From: Oceanospirillaceae bacterium
Lineage (GTDB): Bacteria; Pseudomonadota; Gammaproteobacteria; Pseudomonadales; Oceanobacteraceae
Direction: 5' to 3'
Length of the DNA: 64,000 nt
Assembly: GCA_002724925.1 (NCBI GenBank)
Contig: PBQA01000025.1
Location: forward strand, 1 to 64,000
The translations under genes and the position numbers were made by a program. Shown here in pieces: positions 54,510 through 62,910 of this stretch. A model generated the notes under the pieces. It made no database searches. It worked only from the letters and a program-made list of their open reading frames with translations, and had not been told where the DNA came from. The number at the start of each line of letters is the position of its first letter. The first letter of the stretch is position 1.

Positions 54510-55256
54510 ATGGCGAAGCGTATTGCACTCGTTACTGGTGGTACAGGTGGCATAGGATCGGCTATCTGCAAAAAACTTGTGGATGACGGTTATCAGGTCA
54601 TTGCTGGGTACTATTCGGGCGGTAAGCACGAAAAAGCTCAGAAGTGGCAAGAGCAGATGGCGGCCGAGGGGTACGATATCCCTGTGGCATTCGGCAATAT
54701 TACCGAATGGGAGTCATGTGAAGCCTGCATTGAAGGAATCAAACGCGACTTCGGTACGATTGATGTACTAGTGAACAATGGCGGCATTACCCGCGATTCT
54801 ACGCTGCGGAAGATGAATCAGGAGCAGTGGGTCGATGTTATCAATACTGACCTGACCTCCGTGTTTTATATGACGCGGATGGTAGTGAATGACATGCTCG
54901 CTAACGGCTATGGGCGAATCATTAACATCAGTTCAGTCAATGGTGAGAAAGGGCAGTTTGGTCAGGCTAACTACTCTGCAGCGAAAGCCGGTATGCACGG
55001 CTTTACCAAAGCCGTCGCTCAGGAGGTTGCCAGTAAAGGCGTGACGGTAAATACCATTTCTCCGGGCTATATTGCGACGCCAATGATCATGGAAGTGCCA
55101 GAGGAGATTCGCGAGGGGATTCGCAAGAATATCCCGGTCGGGCGTTTCGGTAAGCCAGAGGATATCGCCCGTGTAGTGAGCTTCCTGGCTCATGAGGACG
55201 CGAGCTTCATTACAGGTACAAACGTCTCTGCCAACGGTGGTCAGTACATGCACTGA
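54510..55256 (+). CDS. phaB: Acetoacetyl-CoA reductase (PhaB type)
   Basis: 248 residues, short-chain dehydrogenase. NADPH site TGGTGGIG (residues 9-16), NNGG, catalytic Ser in NISSVNGEKGQFGQANYSAA and YSAAK. The segment VNGEKGQFGQANYSAAKAGM and GVTVNTISPGYIATPMI are hallmark PhaB sequences. Reduces acetoacetyl-CoA to 3-hydroxybutyryl-CoA for polyhydroxybutyrate. Strong AAGGAGTAGG site; an intrinsic terminator follows. Confidence 0.92.
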   Translation: MAKRIALVTGGTGGIGSAICKKLVDDGYQVIAGYYSGGKHEKAQKWQEQMAAEGYDIPVAFGNITEWESCEACIEGIKRDFGTIDVLVNNGGITRDSTLRKMNQEQWVDVINTDLTSVFYMTRMVVNDMLANGYGRIINISSVNGEKGQFGQANYSAAKAGMHGFTKAVAQEVASKGVTVNTISPGYIATPMIMEVPEEIREGIRKNIPVGRFGKPEDIARVVSFLAHEDASFITGTNVSANGGQYMH

Positions 55257-55270
55257 CCGGTCCTGAAAAT

Positions 55271-55303
55271 AACCGGAGAACGCCAGCCGCTCTCCGGTTT
55301 TCT
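55271..55303 (+). terminator. Intrinsic terminator after phaB
   Basis: AACCGGAGA (55271-55279) pairs with TCTCCGGTT (55291-55299) across an 11-nt loop and is followed by TTTTCT. It lies 15 bp after the phaB stop, and also faces the convergent integrase. Confidence 0.88.
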
Positions 55304-55333
55304 AACCTGTTTAGTGTTTTACCTGCACCGAGC

Positions 55334-56563
55334 TCACAGCTCAGGCTTAAGTTTCTTATGGCGAGCACTGGCATGGCGCTCGCGCATTTCTGTATCTATA
55401 TAACGATCGGTTGTTGCCATGCTGGCGTGACCTGCATCTTCGCGAACATGCTCTTTAGGTCGGAACTTTACGTCTTCGGAGATACCTGTGTGCCTCAGCC
55501 AGTGAACGGTTGAAACTTTCAACTCCTGAGCCTCTTCTTTCAACCCTTGATCTGACATTCTGTCGTAGGCCATATCAAAGCATCGCTGCACCAGATAGCG
55601 CACTTGGCGCGTACTAGTGACAGGCCCGCGTCCTCTGAGTTTCGGCAGAAGCGGTGTTTGCTCTCCCACATAGGGCATCGGCGGCAGTGATAAGTGAGTC
55701 CTGTACCTACGCAGTGCAGACATCATGTCGTCGGATACCGTGACCATCCGCGCTTTATTGCCTTTGCCTACGACCCTTAGCCACCAGTTTCCGTCCTGAT
55801 CTTGTTGGAAATCACCCATCACCGGCGCAGAACGTTCGTCTGCCACTAACTCTGATATCCTGAGATACATGCCAAACAGGCATTTCATAATAAAGAGTGT
55901 TCTTTCGTGTTCTTCGGGTGATGTCTCGGCGAGTTGTTCAACAGTCTCTAAAATGAAATCCCATTGCAGGTTTGAAAGTCGTCGTACCGGCTCTTGGTAT
56001 GCATGGCGCTGAAGGAACTTACTCTTTTGGCGAATCAGCGAGACGGGGTTGAGTTTCAGGTAGTCTTCCTGGATCAGAAAATTGAAGTAGGTCGACAAAA
56101 CCGCAAACAAAGACTGGAGCGACTTTTGAGATAACGCCATTGAGGGTGCGTTGCCCAGCTTGTCAGCCTTGCTCACAAAAGGGCGCCATTTGGGGTTTGC
56201 AGTACGCTCTCCATTCTTTGACAGAAATCTCGGCGCCTGGACGGAGCCTGTCCAGGCTTTGGGTGGGTTCTGGCAAAAATGAATATAAGCTTCAAGATCC
56301 TGACGGGCGAGCTCACCAAGAGACTTCTTCTGAATCATCCAGCTCCACTGAAGTAGCCTTTCTGTTTCGCGGCGATAACTGTTAAAGGTTGCGGTTGAGC
56401 CATTGTAGGCCTGCAGAAACGTAATCGTATGGATAAGGTCATCAAACGACTCTGACGGGCTGGCGCCGTAACTCGCAAGAGTCTTACGCGCGTAGGAAAG
56501 AGGGTTGCTGATTTCCTCGAGCTGGTCGATCAGTGGTGTTGGTGTCAGGACGTCAGTTTTCAT
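55334..56563 (-). CDS. Tyrosine recombinase / integrase
   Basis: 409 residues. N-terminal SAM-like core-binding domain (about 40-165) and catalytic domain with R235 (MYLRISELV), K269 region, H354-x-x-R357 (VHWLRHTGIS), H379 (GHASMATTDRYI) and nucleophile Y388. All catalytic residues are present. It is not the integron IntI type and is longer than XerC/D. No prophage genes are nearby, and it reads away from 0.7 kb of gene-free DNA containing repeats. Confidence 0.9.
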   Translation of the reverse strand: MKTDVLTPTPLIDQLEEISNPLSYARKTLASYGASPSESFDDLIHTITFLQAYNGSTATFNSYRRETERLLQWSWMIQKKSLGELARQDLEAYIHFCQNPPKAWTGSVQAPRFLSKNGERTANPKWRPFVSKADKLGNAPSMALSQKSLQSLFAVLSTYFNFLIQEDYLKLNPVSLIRQKSKFLQRHAYQEPVRRLSNLQWDFILETVEQLAETSPEEHERTLFIMKCLFGMYLRISELVADERSAPVMGDFQQDQDGNWWLRVVGKGNKARMVTVSDDMMSALRRYRTHLSLPPMPYVGEQTPLLPKLRGRGPVTSTRQVRYLVQRCFDMAYDRMSDQGLKEEAQELKVSTVHWLRHTGISEDVKFRPKEHVREDAGHASMATTDRYIDTEMRERHASARHKKLKPEL

Positions 56564-57272
56564 GATGTGAGAGATTGATCGTGTTGTTTGAGTTTGTCTG
56601 CCTGTAAGCGTCTTGAACTGTGCTTTAAATTATCGGAAGTAGCAAGTACTGATAAACGATTGGACTACAGCTCGGTATGGTGAAAGCTATAGACATTTGT
56701 TTGGTGCCCATGGCCGCATGATTGCCGGGTCATCACTTTGTATTGTGTTGTTATTACAAGAATGAGGAGTGGCGCTTCTCAGTGGTGAACAGAGTCCCAT
56801 TATGAATCCCTTGTTCGTTCTGTTAATGCTTTTGGGCTTTAATTTACGCTTTTAAGTCGTTGATATTAAATGTATTTAACAGTTCTTATGTTGTTTTTTG
56901 GGATGCTTTTGTCCGGACTGACCTTGTGGGATCATTGGTGCTCACTAGTAGGCTGGTCTGTTTTATGTGAAGCTGATGATGATTTATGTGACGTTGTACC
57001 AAGGGTTGTTTCGGCTGCTTCTTCATGGTAATTCGAGACCGTGTCAGCGTGAGAGTCTGCAGTTCAAAGTCGGGCTTGGCACGGATAACTCAGTGACAGT
57101 TTTAGTGACAGTTATCAAGGGAGAATCGAGGAAAATCTGAGTATTTATTGGTGTGTTTCACCGGAATATCGGATGTCTTATCTATTCCGATAATAACAAT
57201 TATCGGAAGTAATGTAGGTGTTGCTATGTTATGTTTCAATCCACTAACGGCCTGCTGTTCTATTAAAATCGA
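56564..57272. other. Gene-free 709-bp region with short repeats next to the integrase
   Basis: No gene can be supported. A 14-bp direct repeat AATTATCGGAAGTA occurs at 56628-56641 and 57198-57211, and the second copy forms part of a 24-bp inverted repeat (57185-57208). A further TATCGGA lies near 57167. This could be an integrase attachment or cassette-insertion region. Confidence 0.5.
57185..57208. repeat. 24-bp inverted repeat
   Basis: TTCCGATAAT (57185-57194) and ATTATCGGAA (57199-57208) are perfect 10-bp arms around AACA. The right arm is shared with the direct repeat at 56628. Candidate recombinase core site or regulator operator upstream or downstream of the AraC-type gene's 3' end. 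Confidence 0.6.
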
Positions 57273-58289
57273 CTAACCCCTGCTTTTTAAGCGGTACGAA
57301 TGTGGCGTTGTTCCATGCCAGCGCTTAAATGCATTGATGAAGCTCGTCGGCTCGGCGTATCCGAGTCTCTCAGCAATTTGAGGTATGCTGAGCTGTGGCC
57401 CAGAGAGCAAGTCGTCCGCAAGTGACATCCTCACTTCTTCGCGGAGCTCGGTAAAGGTTACCCCTTCAACGGAAAGTCGTCTCCGCAAGGTTCGAGGAGT
57501 CATATGAAGAGACGCGCTGATTTCATCCATCGTTGGCATGCAGCCTGCCCTGACCATTATCTGATCTCTTACGGCGGCTGAAAATCCCTCTCGCCCTCGG
57601 CGGAGTTCCAGTAGTTGCCGACATTGATCTATGGCTGCACTATGGGCAAGCTCATTGGCTTGCGGTAAGGGGTTACCGAATATAGAACGATCAAATCGCA
57701 CGCAATTCTCACTGCATCCGAACTCGGGACTTGTGCTGAGTAATGATTCATAGATTGATACGTCGCATGGCGCTGAAGTCTTGAATGATGCCCTTCTTGT
57801 CATCGGTCTCAAATCATATAAGTCACGGGCAACGGTAATTAGTGCTGAGACATCCCTCTCGACAATAAATTGAGCCAGGTCCTTGGGGAGGTTTTCGTCG
57901 TGTATGTAGACGCATAAATCCTCCCCATCTTCGACAACCTCGAACCGGGTAAAGGCAAACGTGAGATGGAAATGTTGCAGGGCGACATCGAGGGCGCTGC
58001 GCATGTCGCGACTACTGACAATTGCGAAACCGAGTGCGCCAAAAGCGGTGAAGTGGTATCGCATTCCTGTCCTTATTCCCACTGCTGGTGCGTCGCCCAG
58101 TGTGGCTACCAGGTTCGCAATAACCCTGAGCTCCTGCTCGGCTAAAACCGTCGAGTTTGGTTCTAGTAATTGATGTTGGCCCAACCCAGTTCCTGCCAGT
58201 AGTGATCCAATGGATATTCCCTGCTCCGTTGCGAACTCACACATCAGGCGCACACTGGTAACGCTTCGCTGGAAATTCCATTGGGTCAT
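57273..58289 (-). CDS. AraC-family regulator (Arabinose_bd N-terminus)
   Basis: 338 residues from ATG 58289 (an upstream frame reaches 58358 without a better site). N-terminal ligand domain of the PF12625 type (GISIGSLLAGTGLGQHQLLE, RYHFTAFGALGFAIVSSRDM), C-terminal double helix-turn-helix (MDEISASLHMTPRTLRRRLS, SIPQIAERLGYAEPTSFINA, FKRWHGTTPHSYR). Divergent from the monooxygenase gene 120 bp away, which it probably controls. Ligand unknown. Confidence 0.9.
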   Translation of the reverse strand: MTQWNFQRSVTSVRLMCEFATEQGISIGSLLAGTGLGQHQLLEPNSTVLAEQELRVIANLVATLGDAPAVGIRTGMRYHFTAFGALGFAIVSSRDMRSALDVALQHFHLTFAFTRFEVVEDGEDLCVYIHDENLPKDLAQFIVERDVSALITVARDLYDLRPMTRRASFKTSAPCDVSIYESLLSTSPEFGCSENCVRFDRSIFGNPLPQANELAHSAAIDQCRQLLELRRGREGFSAAVRDQIMVRAGCMPTMDEISASLHMTPRTLRRRLSVEGVTFTELREEVRMSLADDLLSGPQLSIPQIAERLGYAEPTSFINAFKRWHGTTPHSYRLKSRG

Positions 58290-58411
58290 TCGTTGCTCTC
58301 TGCTCTTTATGTGTCCTGTTTTAACGATATTTTGTCCCGGCAAGGTATCGGACAGCAAGCCTTCCTTGGGTAATCTTCGTTAAATCGAAAAAACAAGATA
58401 GGAAGGCCGCG

Positions 58412-59896
58412 GTGAGATCGAAGGCATTAGCAAAAGACACAACAAGCAAAGATGATATAAGTATTGCAATTATTGGTTCAGGCTTTGGCGGGCTGGGCTT
58501 GGCGATTCAGCTAAAAAAGGCTGGCATCAATAACTTCACTATCTTTGAAAAAGCGAGCGATGTAGGTGGAGTATGGCGTGACAATACCTATCCGGGAGCC
58601 GCGTGTGACGTACCCTCTCATCTCTATTCTTTCTCATTTGAGCAGGAACTGGGGTGGAATAATCGCTTCGGGACAGCGGATGAGATCCATGGATATTTGC
58701 GCCACTGCGCTGATAAGTACGGCATCCGACAGCACATACGATTCAATACCGAGATCGTCAGTGCAGAATTCGATGAGTCTGATTCAGTTTGGATGTTGCG
58801 TACTGCTGAAGGGGAGGTTCATGGTGCGATGATTATGGTGGCCGCTGTAGGCCAGCTGAACCGCCCAGCGTATCCAGACCTGAAAGGCAGCAGTGTTTTT
58901 GCGGGTAAAACATTTCATTCGGCCCGATGGGATCATGACTACGACCTCAAGGGTAAGCGAGTCGCTGTCGTCGGCACAGGGGCCAGTGCTATCCAGTTTA
59001 TACCTGAAATTCTGTCTCAGGTTGCTCATATTGATGTGTATCAGAGATCGGCTCCTTATGTTTTGCCCAAGCCTGACAAAAGGTATGGAAGATTGAAGAA
59101 AGCGTTGTTTCGTAACTTCCCTCTTCTACAGACTCTGGATAGGGGGTGGCAATATAGTTACCACGAGCTGCGCCAGCTTGGTCTGAATTTTCGGGTGAAC
59201 GATTCGTCGATTGTTGATCGGGTTTTTCGGAGGCACCTGCGTGCATCCGTTGAAGATGCTGACCTAAGAAGTCGACTTACACCTGAATACCCTATTGGTT
59301 GCAAACGCATTCTTATTTCAAATCACTGGTACAAAGCCCTTGTTGATCCAAAGGTCGAAGTGGTTGATAAGGGTATTGCAGAAATTCTACCGAGTAGCAT
59401 AAAGACGTGTGATGGGAAGGAGCGCGAGGTAGACGCCATTATTTACGGTACTGGGTTTGCCGCAACAGACTTTCTTGCGCCCATGAAGATAGCTGGGCTC
59501 GATGGTCAGCTGCTAAAACAAGCCTGGGCCGAGGGTGCTGAAGCATATCTTGGTCTTACTGTAAGCGGCTTTCCTAATATGTTCATGCTGTACGGGCCGA
59601 ATACTAATCTGGGTCACAATTCCATTATTTACATGCTTCAGAGCCAGATTGAGTACATCCTGGATGCAGTTCAGAAGATGAAGGGTGCCAATCTGCGATT
59701 TCTTAACTTGCGCAAGAACGTTCAGGATGAGTTCAACCGCGAGATACAGGAGCGAATGAAATCTACGGTTTGGGCCCAGGGGTGTACCAGTTGGTATCAG
59801 ACAGATACCGGTAAAAACACTAACAACTGGCCAGGCTCTACACTCGAGTATCGAAAGCGCACCCGTCGCCTGAATCTCGTGCACTATGCCATTTGA
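58412..59896 (+). CDS. Flavin-dependent Baeyer-Villiger-type monooxygenase
   Basis: 494 residues, GTG start at 58412 after GGAAGG. FAD-binding GSGFGGLGLAIQLKKAG, the BVMO fingerprint FAGKTFHSARW (FxGxxxHxxxW), and second Rossmann motif VAVVGTGASAIQF for NADPH. Oxidises ketones to esters, or a related substrate such as alkanes or terpenoids. The C-terminal MLYGPNTNLGHNSIIYMLQS is typical of class I BVMO. Paired with the divergent AraC regulator. Confidence 0.9.
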   Translation: MRSKALAKDTTSKDDISIAIIGSGFGGLGLAIQLKKAGINNFTIFEKASDVGGVWRDNTYPGAACDVPSHLYSFSFEQELGWNNRFGTADEIHGYLRHCADKYGIRQHIRFNTEIVSAEFDESDSVWMLRTAEGEVHGAMIMVAAVGQLNRPAYPDLKGSSVFAGKTFHSARWDHDYDLKGKRVAVVGTGASAIQFIPEILSQVAHIDVYQRSAPYVLPKPDKRYGRLKKALFRNFPLLQTLDRGWQYSYHELRQLGLNFRVNDSSIVDRVFRRHLRASVEDADLRSRLTPEYPIGCKRILISNHWYKALVDPKVEVVDKGIAEILPSSIKTCDGKEREVDAIIYGTGFAATDFLAPMKIAGLDGQLLKQAWAEGAEAYLGLTVSGFPNMFMLYGPNTNLGHNSIIYMLQSQIEYILDAVQKMKGANLRFLNLRKNVQDEFNREIQERMKSTVWAQGCTSWYQTDTGKNTNNWPGSTLEYRKRTRRLNLVHYAI

Positions 59897-60058
59897 TTGG
59901 TGCAGGCCCTGAATAATCGGGAAGGTACTGGTCTGCCAGTGCCTTTAGTCGGAGCCTTTAGGTAGGAATATAACCGTGTATCGGGTAAAATTCGCGGCCT
60001 CTCATTCGCCGCACTTTCCGGCGGCGTATCACGCGATATATCAGGTTATTTATAAGCT

Positions 60059-62788
60059 ATGTTTGTAGTTGGTCAGCGATGGATCAGTGAAGCCGAAACA
60101 GATCTGGGGTTGGGGCTTATTCAAAGTGTCGATTTCAGAATGGTCACCGTCTACTTCCCTGTCACGGATGAGTCGAGAACTTATTCTATCCAGGGGGCTC
60201 CCCTGACCCGCATACGATTTGCGCCGGGGGATGAAGTTCCACTTCAGGATGGCACTCTGTTTACAGTTACTGAAGTCACCGAAATAGACGACATTCTCTT
60301 TTACGGTAATGGCGACCGGGATATCCCTGAAACCATGCTAGCCGCTGCGATTCAGTTGAATGCGCCTTCCGATCGATTGTTTACCGGGCAGATAGATAAT
60401 AACAATCTGTTCGAGCTGAGGCAGTCTGCTCTTTCCAGAATCGCGGAGTTACGTAGCCGCCCTTACTATGGTTTGCTGGGCGCGCGTACTAACCTGTTGC
60501 CACATCAGTTGCATATTGCAGAGCAGACCACTCAGGACGCGCTGCCTCGCGTTCTGCTTGCCGATGAAGTCGGGCTAGGTAAAACCATCGAAGCAGGTCT
60601 GATATTGCATCGTCTGGTCCGACTGCATCGCGTGCAGCGAGTCCTTATTCTGGTGCCCGATCACCTTGTGCATCAGTGGCTTGTAGAGATGGTCCGCCGC
60701 TTCAATCTTCACTTCAATGTCGCGACAGAAGCCGATTTTATCGAAGGTAACGGATTTTCTTCTGGCCAGATGTTTATCTGTCCGCTGTCTCTGGCAACAA
60801 CAGATATCGGAGCAGCCGAGGCGCTGTCTGAGGACTGGGATGTGGTTGTGGTCGATGAAGCGCACCACTTGCAGTGGTCTCCTGATCATCAGGATGACGG
60901 CTACCGACTGGTAGAGCAGCTTTCAATGATTGCACCGTCAGTGCTTCTGCTGACGGCAACTCCTGAACAGCTCGGCATTGAGGGTCATTATGCCCGTCTT
61001 CGCCTGCTGGATCCTGATCGTTATCCTTCTCTGGCGGCCTTCCTTGAACAGCAGGATAAGTATCGGCCATATGCTGAATTGGCATCAGCGCTCGATGCTG
61101 GTGGTAAACTGACCAGCGATCAGCAGGCGCTTCTGGATGCCAGCATTGCAGATCATGAGAAGGACTCTGATGAGCGCGCTCTGAATGCTCTTATCGATCG
61201 GTTTGGCCCTGGACGAGCGCTCTACCGCAATACCCGTCACGGTGTTGCCGGTTTCCCTTCCCGATTGCCGGATATTATTCCGCTGCCACTGCCCGCTGAC
61301 TTTGCAGATAGCCCTGATCAATTACACCCTCAACTGGGTCTTTACGACTGGTGTGCGGCTGATAGTCGCGTTGATTGGCTGCTTGAAATGCTGGCTCAAA
61401 ATAAGTCAGAGAAGTTCGTTCTGATTACGCACGACTCAGACACCGTGCTTGATCTTGAGAAGTACCTTTGGGAGAAGCACGCTGTACCGTGCTCAGTCTT
61501 CCATGAACACATGGATATGGTAGAGCGCGATCGCGCTGCAGCCTACTTTGCTGACCAGGATCAGGGAGCCAGGCTTCTTATATGCTCAGAAATCGGCAGT
61601 GAGGGACGTAACTTCCAGTTCGCCTCACAATTGGTTCTGTTCGATTTGCCGTTTAACTGCGACCTTATTGAGCAACGCATTGGTCGTCTCGACCGGATTG
61701 GACAGAAGAAAGATATTAATATTCACATACCTGTCTTCGAAAACCACGCGACAGAGCGCTGGGCCCGCCTGCTTCACGAGGCTTTTGACTGTTTCAGCCA
61801 CCCGAATCCAACTGCTCAGCCTATACTTGAAAAATACGAGGGCAACATAAAGGCCGTCGTGCTCGCGGACGAGTCGGCTGATTCTCTGGCCGCTACTATT
61901 TCGGCAGAACGGCAGGCGCTTGAAGCACAATACGAACAAGGGCGTGACAGACTGCTCGAAATTCACTCGTGCCCTCCCGGGCGCGCTCGTCGCCAGGCCC
62001 AGGAAATGGCCATTCAGCATATTGAAGATGAAGCGGAGCTGAATGACTTTATCGAGTTATTCGCAGATGCGTTCGGCCTCGAAGTTGCCGACCTTGGCGG
62101 TGCGTGTATTTCTATCGCGCCGGGCGATCATATGCTGGTGCCAGACCTGCCGCACTTGCCTGAAGATGGGTTTATGGCGACGACTCAGCGTGACGTCGCT
62201 CTGAGCCGGGATGATGTTCAGTTCCTGAGTTGGGAGCATCCGTTTGTTGATCAGGCGCTAGAGCTTCTGACTACCAGCCCGGTTGGCAACGCGGCCGTTG
62301 GTTATATCGAGAATCATGATTTCACAACTGGTGACTGCTTTATTCAATTACAGTTCGCTGCCGTTTGCCCCGCTGCCCGCGCCTTGCAGATTGAACGATT
62401 CCTTCCGCCTGACGCGATGCACCTGACAATGACGCCAACGGGTGATCTTAAGGTTAACGAGCCCGACCTCGGTCAGTTCGTACTGCCCCTTAAACGCGGC
62501 ACAGCTCGTGGGCTGGTCGAGCAAAAAGAAGCTCAGGTGCGGCCACTGATCAGTAAGTTGGAAAAAATGGGCATGGGCCAGTTAGGCAAAATGGTAGATC
62601 GTGCATCAGGCAAAGCTGAGGAGGCGTATGAGGTCAGAATTGATCGACTTAAGGCGCTCTCGAAAGGCAATGGCGCAGTGTCGGGCTCAGAAGTTGCTGC
62701 GCTGGAATCAGAGCGCGATAGCGTGCTTGAAGCGATCAAGGGCTCCCAGCTTATCCTCGATAGTGTGAGGTTGGTTTTTTGCGGATAA
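60059..62788 (+). CDS. rapA: RNA polymerase-associated protein RapA (SWI2/SNF2 ATPase)
   Basis: 909 residues, slightly shorter than the 968 of E. coli. N-terminal Tudor-like domains (FVVGQRWISEAETDLGLGLI, FRMVTVYFP), helicase motif I DEVGLGKTIEAGLILHRL, motif II VVVDEAHHLQW, motif III LLTATPEQLG, the RNTRHGVAGFPSR linker, and motif VI EQRIGRLDRIGQ. Recycles RNA polymerase after transcription. No strong ribosome site is visible before ATG 60059. Confidence 0.95.
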   Translation: MFVVGQRWISEAETDLGLGLIQSVDFRMVTVYFPVTDESRTYSIQGAPLTRIRFAPGDEVPLQDGTLFTVTEVTEIDDILFYGNGDRDIPETMLAAAIQLNAPSDRLFTGQIDNNNLFELRQSALSRIAELRSRPYYGLLGARTNLLPHQLHIAEQTTQDALPRVLLADEVGLGKTIEAGLILHRLVRLHRVQRVLILVPDHLVHQWLVEMVRRFNLHFNVATEADFIEGNGFSSGQMFICPLSLATTDIGAAEALSEDWDVVVVDEAHHLQWSPDHQDDGYRLVEQLSMIAPSVLLLTATPEQLGIEGHYARLRLLDPDRYPSLAAFLEQQDKYRPYAELASALDAGGKLTSDQQALLDASIADHEKDSDERALNALIDRFGPGRALYRNTRHGVAGFPSRLPDIIPLPLPADFADSPDQLHPQLGLYDWCAADSRVDWLLEMLAQNKSEKFVLITHDSDTVLDLEKYLWEKHAVPCSVFHEHMDMVERDRAAAYFADQDQGARLLICSEIGSEGRNFQFASQLVLFDLPFNCDLIEQRIGRLDRIGQKKDINIHIPVFENHATERWARLLHEAFDCFSHPNPTAQPILEKYEGNIKAVVLADESADSLAATISAERQALEAQYEQGRDRLLEIHSCPPGRARRQAQEMAIQHIEDEAELNDFIELFADAFGLEVADLGGACISIAPGDHMLVPDLPHLPEDGFMATTQRDVALSRDDVQFLSWEHPFVDQALELLTTSPVGNAAVGYIENHDFTTGDCFIQLQFAAVCPAARALQIERFLPPDAMHLTMTPTGDLKVNEPDLGQFVLPLKRGTARGLVEQKEAQVRPLISKLEKMGMGQLGKMVDRASGKAEEAYEVRIDRLKALSKGNGAVSGSEVAALESERDSVLEAIKGSQLILDSVRLVFCG

Positions 62789-62822
62789 CTGTGCTGAGCC
62801 ACTTCCCCGATCAATAACCAGT

Positions 62823-62845
62823 GCCCTCACTTGCTGGGGGCTTTT
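62823..62845 (+). terminator. Probable intrinsic terminator after rapA
   Basis: GCCCTC (62823-62828) pairs with GGGGGC (62836-62841, one G-U) and is followed by TTTT. A second hairpin with a TTCG loop follows at about 62847-62866. Confidence 0.6.
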
Positions 62846-62910
62846 ATGCGCACTTCGGTGCGTATCCGGGGCTGCTGCCAAGCCGTCCCCGACCGCCCCG
62901 CAAGTGTGCA

